Positions 16,871 to 24,793 of a stretch of 64,000 bases of DNA are shown in pieces. The stretch comes from an uncultured Cohaesibacter sp. (lineage in GTDB: Bacteria > Pseudomonadota > Alphaproteobacteria > Rhizobiales > Cohaesibacteraceae): the NCBI RefSeq assembly GCF_963666525.1, contig NZ_OY762905.1:4195501-4259500 (forward strand), read 5' to 3'. The first letter of the stretch is position 1, and every line of letters starts with the position of its first letter. The notes under the pieces were generated by a model. That model did no database searches, was not told the origin of the DNA, and worked only from the letters and a program-made list of their open reading frames with translations. A program made the position numbers and the translations under genes.

Positions 16871-17770
16871 ATGAACAAAATCATGGATAAAACCGAACAT
16901 TCGATTTTGGAGGGAATTCCTGCCAACTCTCTCAATCTGAATCTCTCCAGATCAACCATCAAAATGCGTCATTCCTCGACCTGGAGTGTCCACAAATCAA
17001 ACGACGTTCATGACCTTGTGGTCTGCCTGACTGGTGGGGCGCAGTATTTTCTCGACGGGGTCGAGGTCCGTCAGCAGCGCGGTGAAGCGATGCTCATTCC
17101 CGCAGGCGCACGCTTCGAGGGGCGGCTTGATCACGGCGATCAATATACTGGAGTTGCTCAGCATTTTACGTTGACCCTGTTCGACAATGTCGATCTCATC
17201 CAGCAGATGGAGCTCAAACCTGTGGTCCAGTTGCCCAACTGGGAGCAGCTGGAATCTCTGGTGCGCTACTACCGCTCCATCGCCCCGGCCTCTTCCACGA
17301 CATTGCAGCAGGTGCATCTGTTCATGGTCATCCTGCTGGCCTATCTCGACTGTGCCTTCGTGCGCTGGAGCGAGGATTCCCTGCAGAACCTCGGTGGGCA
17401 GGATGCACTTTCTCTCCATGTCATGCTGATCGCCGCCCAGATCTCGCGCGACCCGCTGGACAAGGATGAGGCCGAGCGCCTCATTGCCTCGGTGCCCTAC
17501 AATGACGATTACTTCCGTCGGGCGTTCAAGGCCAAGATCGGCTATACGCCTAGAAAATTCATGGAATTCAAGCGGATGGAGAAGGCAATGAACATTCTCC
17601 TGACCGGCAAGAGCGTCAATGCAACGGCCGTCGCAGTGGGTTACAATGACGTCTATTTCTTCTCGCGCATGTTCAAGCAATATCTGGGCGTTAGCCCCTC
17701 CTACTACCGCGTCTCGGCAGATCGCCGCAAGTTCCTGACGACAGGGGATATCTATCACTATAACGACTAG
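16871..17770 (+). CDS. AraC-family transcriptional regulator
   Basis: The 299-residue protein has an N-terminal cupin-like sensing domain (about 30-120, with AMLIPAGARFEG) and a C-terminal pair of helix-turn-helix motifs (about 195-295). The second contains NATAVAVGYNDVYFFSRMFKQ and ends in GVSPSYYR, the AraC hallmark. It diverges from the sugar importer, GH28 and GH105 operon across 366 bp, the usual arrangement for a ligand-responsive activator of a catabolic operon. The inducer is presumably a pectin-derived sugar acid or oligomer. ATG 16871 is supported by AAGGA just upstream; a second Met follows at codon 5. Confidence 0.9.
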   Translation: MNKIMDKTEHSILEGIPANSLNLNLSRSTIKMRHSSTWSVHKSNDVHDLVVCLTGGAQYFLDGVEVRQQRGEAMLIPAGARFEGRLDHGDQYTGVAQHFTLTLFDNVDLIQQMELKPVVQLPNWEQLESLVRYYRSIAPASSTTLQQVHLFMVILLAYLDCAFVRWSEDSLQNLGGQDALSLHVMLIAAQISRDPLDKDEAERLIASVPYNDDYFRRAFKAKIGYTPRKFMEFKRMEKAMNILLTGKSVNATAVAVGYNDVYFFSRMFKQYLGVSPSYYRVSADRRKFLTTGDIYHYND

Positions 17771-18075
17771 TCTGAGCCAGATTTCTGATCAATCCGGACT
17801 CTGACGGGCAAATGAGACTTGGCTCTGATCGTGCGTGCTGGCTGTTCTCAACAGTTTTTCTGTTGCCGTGAAGCCTGCGGTCTGACGCGCATCTGAAGGG
17901 TACCTCATGCATGGCTGTTCCGTTACTTTACGGACTGACAGGGCCGCCATCTGGGCGTAAGCTTCCAGTGTAAAGCCGGATCGCTCCAGAGATTGCGAAG
18001 GTCGAACGCTTGACGTTTTTCCATTGCCTGCTGGTTTGTGGACCGGGATCGAATATGAAATTCGAGGGAATGGAC
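17771..18075. other. Spacer with no recognisable gene
   Basis: About 300 bases follow the AraC gene. I see no convincing gene, operator or strong terminator; the part nearest 18055 could hold the start of the next small gene if an earlier ATG is used. Confidence 0.4.
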
Positions 18076-18297
18076 ATGGGTTCTTATACGGCAACGATCT
18101 TTCAGGGAAGTTGGGATTCTCTCGGCCTTGGACTGGTGATTGCCGTAGCCATTGGCTATCTCTATATCCGGCTCTGGAAGGGGCGCAAAAGCTGCCATGC
18201 CTGCCCGAGCAATGGCGCTGGCTGTTCCAGTTGCCATGTCCTTGGCGGCGGTGACGACGGATCAACCAACAAGACCAGTCCCGACAAACACGCCTGA
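18076..18297 (+). CDS. Small single-pass membrane protein with Cys-rich tail
   Basis: The 73-residue product has one hydrophobic helix (GLGLVIAVAIGYLYIRLW) followed by a basic stop and a Cys/His-rich tail with CHACPSNGAGCSSCH. Two CxxC pairs and two His could bind iron or zinc. The layout resembles the small FeoB-associated Cys-rich membrane proteins, but no feo gene is in view, so I leave it unnamed. ATG 18076 is chosen because GAGGGA lies six bases before it; in-frame ATGs at 18055 and 18070 are alternatives. It lies between the AraC gene and a decayed ATPase gene. The membrane anchor with a metal-binding cytoplasmic tail is seen directly; a role in metal handling is inference. Confidence 0.55.
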   Translation: MGSYTATIFQGSWDSLGLGLVIAVAIGYLYIRLWKGRKSCHACPSNGAGCSSCHVLGGGDDGSTNKTSPDKHA

Positions 18298-18318
18298 GCC
18301 ACGCTCGCATCGGCTTTT

Positions 18319-18819
18319 TTGATCAAACAGAGGCCAGCAAACGCAAATGTGCCGAGATCGCTTTCGGGTGGCCAACGCCAGCGTGTTGTCATGGGCCACG
18401 CCATTGCCCGCAATACCTCGACCTTCCTGATGGATGAGCTGCTCTCCAACCTCGACAACGCCCTGTGCGTGGCCATGCGCACCGAGATCAAGGCGTTGCA
18501 CAGCCAGCTCGGTGCGATCATCATCCACGTCCCTCATGATCAGACGGAAGCCTTGTCTCTGGCCGACCGGATCGCCGTGATAAAGGGCGGAATTCTGCAA
18601 CAGTTCGGCACGCATGACAGCCCGCCTGGTGCGCACCGAAGAGGCGTCCTGCTGGCGTCGATGCTGGATGGCGAGGATCTTTCCTGCCAGATCCGTCTGT
18701 TGCCGGAAAAACTGGCGCAACTGTCGCCGCAGGATGTGATCTGGCTCAATCGCTTTCGCAAACCAATAAGCGTGTTGCAGGACATCATGCGTCGGATGTG
18801 CGAATTGCCGCCTCCCTAG
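18319..18819 (+). pseudogene. Decayed sugar ABC ATPase fragment (MalK/UgpC family)
   Basis: The reading frame matches only the middle of a MalK/UgpC ATPase. It keeps the signature SLSGGQRQRVVMGHAIARN, but Walker B reads TFLMDELLSNLD where FLFDEPLSNLD is expected, and the switch reads VPHDQTEA where VTHDQ is usual. The Walker A domain (normally about 130 residues before the signature) is absent, and after about residue 100 similarity fades into unrelated sequence. The upstream 20 bases contain a run of T and no proper start. A functional ATPase cannot be made from this. It may be the last trace of a third sugar importer between the pectin and arabinan loci. Conceivably a short protein is still translated. 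Confidence 0.75.
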
Positions 18820-19102
18820 GTGAGGCTGGGTAGCCACAGACACAGGTCGTGCCGATGACCATAGCCAATGCCGCCATCCTCGATCTGGATTCTGTCGATG
18901 ATGATCACACCATGCAGGCACTCTCTGATTTCAAGAGCTTGCGCTCCGATCTTGGCAACCGTTTCCTTTAGAATGAAGGCTCTCTGACCCGTTTGCCTGT
19001 TCCTAAGGGCAGGTGCCGTCCTTTCTTCTTTGAAAAAATCAAGAAATTAGATATATATCAAATATGCAAGAAGAGAGAACGGTAAGCCATTGGGGAAGAG
19101 GG

Positions 19103-20023
19103 ATGAACAAACGCTATTTGCTGATCACGCCGGAAAACGGGATTGAAATCCTCAAGAGCCTTGCGGCGCCGGCGCGTCTTTCGATCCTTACCTTGCTCAA
19201 TGAGCGCGGTCCGCTCAACGTCAATGACATCGCAGAGCTGCTCGACCTGCCGCAATCCTCTACCTCGACCCATGTGAACTCGCTGGAAAAGTCGGGTTTG
19301 ATCGAAACCGAGAGCCAGAAAGCCAAGAAGGGCAGTCAGAAAATCTGTCGGACGACTTATGACGAGGTCGTGCTTTCCTTCAAGGAAACGCGCAAGACGG
19401 ATCAGGATCTCATAGAAGTGGCCATGCCGGTCGGGCTGTATTCGGGTTGCAACACCACGGCACCGTGTGGGCTTTGTTCGACCGAGGGCATCATTGGTTT
19501 TCTTGACAGTCCGGATACCTTCCATTCGCCCGAGCGCATGAAGGCGGGTCTTCTCTGGTTCACCAAGGGCTATGTGCGCTATCAGTTTCCCAACAATGCC
19601 CGCATCGCCGGCAAGGAAATCAAGGAACTGGAACTGCAGCTTGAGCTGTCATCAGAGGTGCCTGGCACTTCCGATGACTGGCCGTCTGATATCAATGTGT
19701 CCATCAATGACAAGCTGATCGCGGTCTGGACAGCGCCAGGCGACTATGGCGACCAGCGTGGCAAATATACTCCGGACTGGTGGAAGCTGGCGGGCTCTCA
19801 ATATGGCCATCTCAAGAGCTTCCGCGTGACGCCGGATGGAACCTTCGTCGATGGCATTCGCGTGTCGGACATCACGCTGGCCGATCTTGAGCTTAATGAC
19901 CATCGCTCGATCCGGGTTCGGATCGCGGTGCCTGATGGGGCAAAGAATCCCGGCGGGCTCAATATTTTCGGAAGGGGCTTTGGCAATTATGATCAGGACA
20001 TCGTGCTTCGACTGCGGACCTAG
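19103..20023 (+). CDS. ArsR-type winged-helix regulator with large C-terminal domain
   Basis: The 306-residue protein starts with a winged helix (about 14-92) whose recognition region is NDIAELLDLPQSSTSTHVNSL. A C-terminal domain of about 200 residues follows, rich in beta strands and resembling a sugar-binding sandwich. Cys116, Cys122 and Cys125 (SGCNTTAPCGLC) between the domains may form a metal site. Classic ArsR repressors are about 100 residues, so this is a distinct long form. It lies upstream and in the same direction as the GH51 and arabinose-type importer genes, whose promoter has a 17-bp palindrome. I infer it represses them until a sugar binds. The start at 19103 follows GGGGAAG; an ATG at 19064 has no ribosome site. 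Confidence 0.8.
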   Translation: MNKRYLLITPENGIEILKSLAAPARLSILTLLNERGPLNVNDIAELLDLPQSSTSTHVNSLEKSGLIETESQKAKKGSQKICRTTYDEVVLSFKETRKTDQDLIEVAMPVGLYSGCNTTAPCGLCSTEGIIGFLDSPDTFHSPERMKAGLLWFTKGYVRYQFPNNARIAGKEIKELELQLELSSEVPGTSDDWPSDINVSINDKLIAVWTAPGDYGDQRGKYTPDWWKLAGSQYGHLKSFRVTPDGTFVDGIRVSDITLADLELNDHRSIRVRIAVPDGAKNPGGLNIFGRGFGNYDQDIVLRLRT

Positions 20024-20168
20024 GGGCGACTGGTTGCTGGAAAGTTAATCCGCATTTCGGATAAATGATGGCGAAGATCAAGAGGATACCAATTCTAGGC
20101 TGCTCTTATTTGTCAGATTGGCAATTTATATCGGAAATTAGGTTTTAAATACTCTTCCGAACACCCTA

Positions 20169-20198
20169 TTGACGGTGAATTGCAGTCTCTGTTAGTAT
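20169..20198 (+). promoter_or_regulatory. Candidate promoter of the GH51 operon
   Basis: TTGACG (20169-20174) and TAGTAT (20193-20198) are separated by 18 bases and lie 51 bases upstream of the GH51 start. They match sigma-70 boxes well. The palindrome at 20215 would overlap the first transcribed bases. Confidence 0.55.
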
Positions 20199-20214
20199 CA
20201 TGATTGCTGAAGAA

Positions 20215-20231
20215 TATCATAATTTATGATA
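20215..20231. promoter_or_regulatory. 17-bp palindromic operator before the GH51 gene
   Basis: TATCATAA-T-TTATGATA is a perfect inverted repeat just downstream of the candidate promoter. A further half-site TATCATGA at 20196-20203 overlaps the -10 box. The position suits repression by the ArsR-type protein encoded immediately upstream. Confidence 0.65.
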
Positions 20232-20248
20232 CATAATGGAGGGCCAGC

Positions 20249-21754
20249 ATGCGTGCATCAGTCACCGCGCACAAAGATTTCACCGTCGCAAAAATTGATC
20301 CTCGCTTGTATGGCTCGTTTATCGAGCATTTGGGGCGTGCTGTCTATACTGGCATTTATGAGCCCGGCCACGAAACTGCCGATGAACAGGGCTTCCGGCA
20401 GGATGTCCTCGATCTGGTCAGGGAACTGAACGTTCCCGTGGTGCGCTATCCCGGCGGCAACTTCGTTTCTGCCTATAACTGGGAAGATGGTATCGGCCCG
20501 CGCGAAGAGCGCCCGGTACGTCTCGATCTGGCCTGGCATACCTCGGAGAGCAACCAGATCGGCATCCACGAATTTGCCGACTGGGCCGAGAAGGCCGAAA
20601 CCGAAATGATGCTGGCGGTCAATCTGGGCTCGCGCGGCCTTGATGAGGCCCGCGCCTTCCTAGAATATGTCAACCATCCGGGCGGCTCCTACTGGTCGGA
20701 CCTGCGCCGTCAGAATGGCCGCGAGGAGCCTTGGGGCGTCAAGCTCTGGTGTCTTGGCAACGAGATGGATGGCCCCTGGCAGATTGGTCAGAAGACGGCA
20801 GCCGAATATGGCCGCACCGCCTTTGAGACCGCCAAGGCCATGCGTGCCTTTGACAAGAATATCGAGCTGGTCGTCTGTGGCTCGTCGACTCCGAACATGC
20901 CGACCTATCCGGAATGGGAGTATACAGTCCTCGACTATACCTATGACAGCGTCGATTACATCTCGCTGCATATGTATTTCGACAATCACGAACAGAACAC
21001 CCGGAATTTCCTCGCCAAGTCGCGGCTGTTGGAAACCTATATCGAGACCATCGCCAGCGTCATCAAGACCATAAAGGCCAAGAAGCGCTCCAAGAAGGAT
21101 GTCTATATCTCCTTTGATGAATGGAACGTCTGGTATCACTCCGCCGAGCAGGACAAGCCGATCCTTGAAGGCAAGCATGGATGGCCGCACGCCCCGGCTC
21201 TGCTGGAAGATATCTATGACTTTGCCGATGTGCTGGTGGTCGGCTGCATTCTCAATACCTTCATCCGCCGCTCGGACGTCGTCAAGGTCGGCTGCCTTGC
21301 CCAGTTGGTCAACGTGATTGCGCCGATCATGACCGTCGAGAACGGACCGGCATGGCGCCAGACCACCTTCTATCCCTATCTCTTCGCTTCGCAATACGGT
21401 CGAGGCACGGCGCTCGATCTGGCTGTCGAAGTGGAGGGCTATGATACCGACTTCGCCAAGGCTGTGCCCTATCTGGATGTTGCCGGTGTGCTGACAGAAA
21501 CCGACGGGGGCTTGAGCTTCTTCCTCGTGAACCGTCATGAAACGGAAGCACTGGATGTGGACGTGTCCCTTGAGGGCTTTGCCCATTCGACCGTGGCGAT
21601 GGACAAGGAGCTGGGTGGCCATGCGCTTGATCTGGCCAACGGGCCGGATGGCGAGGCTGTCGCACCGACCGACGGAGAGGGGACAACCGTGGCCGATGGC
21701 AAGCTGTCCGTCCAGATGGCACCGCTCAGCTACCGCATGATCCGTCTGGCCTAG
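20249..21754 (+). CDS. Alpha-L-arabinofuranosidase, glycoside hydrolase family 51
   Basis: GH51 enzymes release L-arabinofuranose from arabinan, arabinoxylan or their oligosaccharides with retention. The 501-residue protein has the family length, with acid/base Glu172 in WCLGNEMDG and nucleophile Glu291 in SFDEWNVWY, plus YGSFIEHLGRAVYTGIYEP at the N-terminus. There is no signal peptide, so it acts on imported oligosaccharides. GGAGG precedes ATG 20249 by a good distance. An ABC importer of sugar type follows in the same direction after 90 bases, and an ArsR-type regulator precedes it. Together they form an arabino-oligosaccharide uptake and cleavage locus. Family and activity are firm; the exact oligomer is not known. 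Confidence 0.95.
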   Translation: MRASVTAHKDFTVAKIDPRLYGSFIEHLGRAVYTGIYEPGHETADEQGFRQDVLDLVRELNVPVVRYPGGNFVSAYNWEDGIGPREERPVRLDLAWHTSESNQIGIHEFADWAEKAETEMMLAVNLGSRGLDEARAFLEYVNHPGGSYWSDLRRQNGREEPWGVKLWCLGNEMDGPWQIGQKTAAEYGRTAFETAKAMRAFDKNIELVVCGSSTPNMPTYPEWEYTVLDYTYDSVDYISLHMYFDNHEQNTRNFLAKSRLLETYIETIASVIKTIKAKKRSKKDVYISFDEWNVWYHSAEQDKPILEGKHGWPHAPALLEDIYDFADVLVVGCILNTFIRRSDVVKVGCLAQLVNVIAPIMTVENGPAWRQTTFYPYLFASQYGRGTALDLAVEVEGYDTDFAKAVPYLDVAGVLTETDGGLSFFLVNRHETEALDVDVSLEGFAHSTVAMDKELGGHALDLANGPDGEAVAPTDGEGTTVADGKLSVQMAPLSYRMIRLA

Positions 21755-21844
21755 GAGGCTGTTCAGCCCGGCAGGCAAGGTCTTTCTGACAGTGATCTGC
21801 CGGCTCCATCGATCCACTGAAGCGTTTCGAGAAAAGAGAGACCC

Positions 21845-22957
21845 ATGTCTGCAACCATTGACATCAACAATGTGACCAAGGCCTACGGCGCCCTGACGGT
21901 GCTGGATACCATATCCCTGAGCATTGAGGCTGGTGAATTTGTTGTCTTTCTGGGCCCCTCTGGCTGTGGCAAGTCCACGCTGTTGCGGATGATCGCCGGT
22001 CTCGAATCCGTCGACAAGGGAACCATATCCATTGGCGGCGAACGCATTGATACCCTGCCTCCCGGCAAGCGAGGTGTGGCCATGGTGTTCCAGACCTATG
22101 CCCTCTATCCGCATATGACGGTCGCTCAGAACATGGCCTTCGGTCTGGAGAACCTGAAGGTCGACAAGGCCGAGATCGACCGGCGCGTCAAGGCAGCTGC
22201 CGAGACCCTTGAGATGGCCCACCTGCTGGATCGAAGACCCGCCAAGCTTTCGGGTGGTCAGCGCCAGCGCGTAGCCATCGGCCGGGCCATCGTCAAGGAG
22301 CCCAAGGCCTTCCTGTTCGATGAACCTCTGTCCAACCTGGATGCCGCATTGCGAAGCCGCACCCGGCTGGAACTGGCACAGCTGCACCAGCGCCTCGGCT
22401 CGACCATGATCTTCGTTACCCACGACCAGGTGGAAGCCATGACGCTGGCGCACCGTATTGTTGTCATGCATGACAAGAAGATCGAGCAGATCGGCACGCC
22501 GATGCAGATCTATCAGCGCCCGGCCACCCGCTTCGTTGCCGAATTTGTCGGCTCACCTGCGATGTCGATGCTGCCAATCCTGAGTGTCGTCGGCAATCAG
22601 TCCGCCGACCATCAGGGCGCACTGCTTGAAGTCGAAGGCGTGGGGGCGATCCCGACCTCCGTGAGCCTGCCGGACGGCTTCCGGCTGGATGGTGCCGTGA
22701 TGGGCATCCGCTCGGAGGACACGCGCGTGGTCGCGCCGGATGAAGGCGGTCTGGCACTGACAGTGACCGTTGTCGAACGCCTTGGCGAGCGAACCCTCCT
22801 TTACGGCAAGCTTGCAACCGGGCATGACATGATTGTCGAAGACAGCGGTCGTTCCATGGTGCGGGCAGGGGAGACTGTCCGGTTCGATTTTGACCGCTCC
22901 GCACTGCATGTCTTTGATGGCGATGGCCTTGCCTATCACGTGGCAGAGGAGGCGTGA
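21845..22957 (+). CDS. Sugar ABC transporter ATP-binding protein, MalK/UgpC family
   Basis: This is the ATPase of the importer that follows the GH51 gene. The 370-residue protein has a canonical Walker A GPSGCGKST (37-45), signature KLSGGQRQRVAIGRAI, Walker B FLFDEPLSNLD, switch THDQVEAM, and a C-terminal regulatory OB domain. Its stop is one base before the start of the first permease gene. Order here is ATPase, permease, permease, solute-binding protein, the reverse of common UgpBAEC order. The context with arabinofuranosidase implies uptake of arabinose-containing oligosaccharides. AGAGAG lies upstream of ATG 21845. Confidence 0.94.
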   Translation: MSATIDINNVTKAYGALTVLDTISLSIEAGEFVVFLGPSGCGKSTLLRMIAGLESVDKGTISIGGERIDTLPPGKRGVAMVFQTYALYPHMTVAQNMAFGLENLKVDKAEIDRRVKAAAETLEMAHLLDRRPAKLSGGQRQRVAIGRAIVKEPKAFLFDEPLSNLDAALRSRTRLELAQLHQRLGSTMIFVTHDQVEAMTLAHRIVVMHDKKIEQIGTPMQIYQRPATRFVAEFVGSPAMSMLPILSVVGNQSADHQGALLEVEGVGAIPTSVSLPDGFRLDGAVMGIRSEDTRVVAPDEGGLALTVTVVERLGERTLLYGKLATGHDMIVEDSGRSMVRAGETVRFDFDRSALHVFDGDGLAYHVAEEA

Positions 22958-22958
22958 C

Positions 22959-23834
22959 ATGGCTCAGTCCTATCGTCGCTCGCGCTGGTCCAACGCCCTG
23001 TTCATCCTGCCCTACATGACGGTCTTTCTGGCACTGCTGGTCTTTCCGCTGTTCTGGGGCATGTGGCTGTCGCTCAACAAGACCGACCTCTTCGGTGGTG
23101 CCCGCTTCATCGGGCTTAAGAATTATGCCCGTGTCTTCAGTGATCCGGTCTTCGGGCAGGCAGTCTGGAATACCGTTGTTTTCGTGCTGATATCGGTGCC
23201 GACGCTGGTGGCGCTCGGACTGTTTCTGTCTTTGGCGCTCAATCGTACCACCCGCGCCTCGACCTGGCTCAGGGGCCTGTTCTTCTCCTCCACGGTGCTG
23301 TCGGTGACCATCGTCACACTGATCTGGCGCTTTGTCTTCATCCCGGGGGATGGTCTTCTGGCGCTGCTGTTTGACAAGATGGGCTGGGAACAGATCGGCT
23401 TTCTGTCCACCGAAGGTTGGTCGCTGTTCTCGGTTGGCGTAGCCACGGTCTGGTGGTGTCTGGGCCTGCCGATGATGCTGTTTCTGGCGGCACTCCAGCA
23501 GATCCCGGCTGATCTCTATGAAGCTGCAGCACTCGACAACGCCAGCCGTTGGCGGGTGTTGACGCGCATCACCCTGCCGTCCATCAAGTCCACCATCGTG
23601 CTGGTGGCCATTGTCCAGATCGTCATGCAGTTCCAGCTGTTCGGACAGGCCCAACTGATGACCAACGGCGGACCTGCCGGGTCCTCGCGGCCGATCGTTC
23701 TCTATATTTTCGATACCAGCTTCATTCGCTGGGATGTCGGCATGGGCACAGCAGCCTCGGAGGTGCTGTTCCTGATCATCCTGCTGGCGGCAATGGTTCA
23801 ATACTGGGTGACGTCACGCAAAGGGGAGGCTTGA
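22959..23834 (+). CDS. Sugar ABC transporter permease, MalF/UgpA family
   Basis: The 291-residue inner-membrane protein has six predicted helices and the EAA loop YEAAALDNASRWRVLTRITL. The start at 22959 is set by GAGGAGG upstream and by the ATPase stop one base earlier; a longer frame starting inside the ATPase gene is not credible. It pairs with the next permease to form the channel. The one-base gap and matching neighbours make translational coupling likely. The cargo is inferred from the GH51 gene in the same unit. Confidence 0.93.
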   Translation: MAQSYRRSRWSNALFILPYMTVFLALLVFPLFWGMWLSLNKTDLFGGARFIGLKNYARVFSDPVFGQAVWNTVVFVLISVPTLVALGLFLSLALNRTTRASTWLRGLFFSSTVLSVTIVTLIWRFVFIPGDGLLALLFDKMGWEQIGFLSTEGWSLFSVGVATVWWCLGLPMMLFLAALQQIPADLYEAAALDNASRWRVLTRITLPSIKSTIVLVAIVQIVMQFQLFGQAQLMTNGGPAGSSRPIVLYIFDTSFIRWDVGMGTAASEVLFLIILLAAMVQYWVTSRKGEA

Positions 23835-23837
23835 GCC

Positions 23838-24698
23838 ATGGCTGTGCTGAACAGAAAGAACAGGAGCTTTTCGCCCGACAGCCTCACCTCCAACAAGACC
23901 CTTTTCTGGGCTGCGGCGCTGTTTGCTGTCATCATGGTTGCGCCGGTGCTGTGGGTGCTGGGGCTGTCCTTCAAGGACAACACGCTGTTGATGCGCGGCT
24001 CGGAGGCTGTCTTCTCTGCGCCCTATACTCTCAAGAACTATACCGACCTGTTCCATTCCAGTCTGGTCTTTCGCTGGTTCTTCAATTCCATGGTGGTTGC
24101 CGTGGGGCAGACGGTCGGCGTGCTGACACTGTCGTCCCTTGCCGGTTACGCCTTTGCCCGCCTCGAGTTTCCGTTCCGCAAGACGCTCTTCGTCATCGTG
24201 CTGTTCGGACTGGCCGTGCCGGAGCAGGCGGTCATCATCGCCCGTCACCAGATGTTCAGCTGGCTTGATCTGCACAATAGCTACCTCGGACTGATGCTGC
24301 CTGGTATGTCATCTGCCTTCGGTGTGTTCCTCATGACGCAGTTCTTTCGCGCCATCCCCAAGGAGATTGATGAGGCTGCGCTGCTCGACAATACCCCGCG
24401 CTTTCGCATCTTCTGGAAGGTGCTGCTGCCGCTGACCATGCCTGCGCAGGCGACCCTTGGCATTTTCACCTTCCTTTTGGCATGGAACGACTATTGGTGG
24501 CCGCTGATCTCGGCGACCAAGAAGGACATGTATACGCTGACCATCGGCATTGCATCGTCTCAGCGCAATTTTGCCCAGACCGAGGGGTTGGGCTTTTTGG
24601 CCGCGCAGGCCGTATTCGCCTCGCTGCCGGTCATCATCGTCTACATATTTTTCCAGCGGAATATTGTGACCGCTGTTTCGGGAGGAGCCGTCAAATAG
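23838..24698 (+). CDS. Sugar ABC transporter permease, MalG family
   Basis: The 286-residue protein is the second channel subunit of the arabinoside importer. Six membrane segments are expected, and the loop DEAALLDNTPRFRIFWKVLLP contacts the ATPase. It begins three bases after the first permease stop. The C-terminus ends in FQRNIVTAVSGGAVK, typical of MalG-like permeases. The solute-binding protein gene follows after 95 bases, a gap that contains the ribosome site AGGGAGAGA for that gene. Confidence 0.93.
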   Translation: MAVLNRKNRSFSPDSLTSNKTLFWAAALFAVIMVAPVLWVLGLSFKDNTLLMRGSEAVFSAPYTLKNYTDLFHSSLVFRWFFNSMVVAVGQTVGVLTLSSLAGYAFARLEFPFRKTLFVIVLFGLAVPEQAVIIARHQMFSWLDLHNSYLGLMLPGMSSAFGVFLMTQFFRAIPKEIDEAALLDNTPRFRIFWKVLLPLTMPAQATLGIFTFLLAWNDYWWPLISATKKDMYTLTIGIASSQRNFAQTEGLGFLAAQAVFASLPVIIVYIFFQRNIVTAVSGGAVK

Positions 24699-24793
24699 CG
24701 GCGGCTGACACAATCGGCAGTCTTCAGCAAGAGGGAAGAGCGAAGGCAGGCCGGTCATTCAAGGGGTGCAAGCCCCATCATAGGGAGAGAAAA

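Noticed and set aside
16991-17770. Frameshift or truncation in the AraC-type gene
   Set aside because: Both helix-turn-helix motifs and the sensing domain are continuous at normal length.
18855-18971. 38-codon frame after the decayed ATPase
   Set aside because: No ribosome site and no recognisable sequence; probably part of the decayed region.
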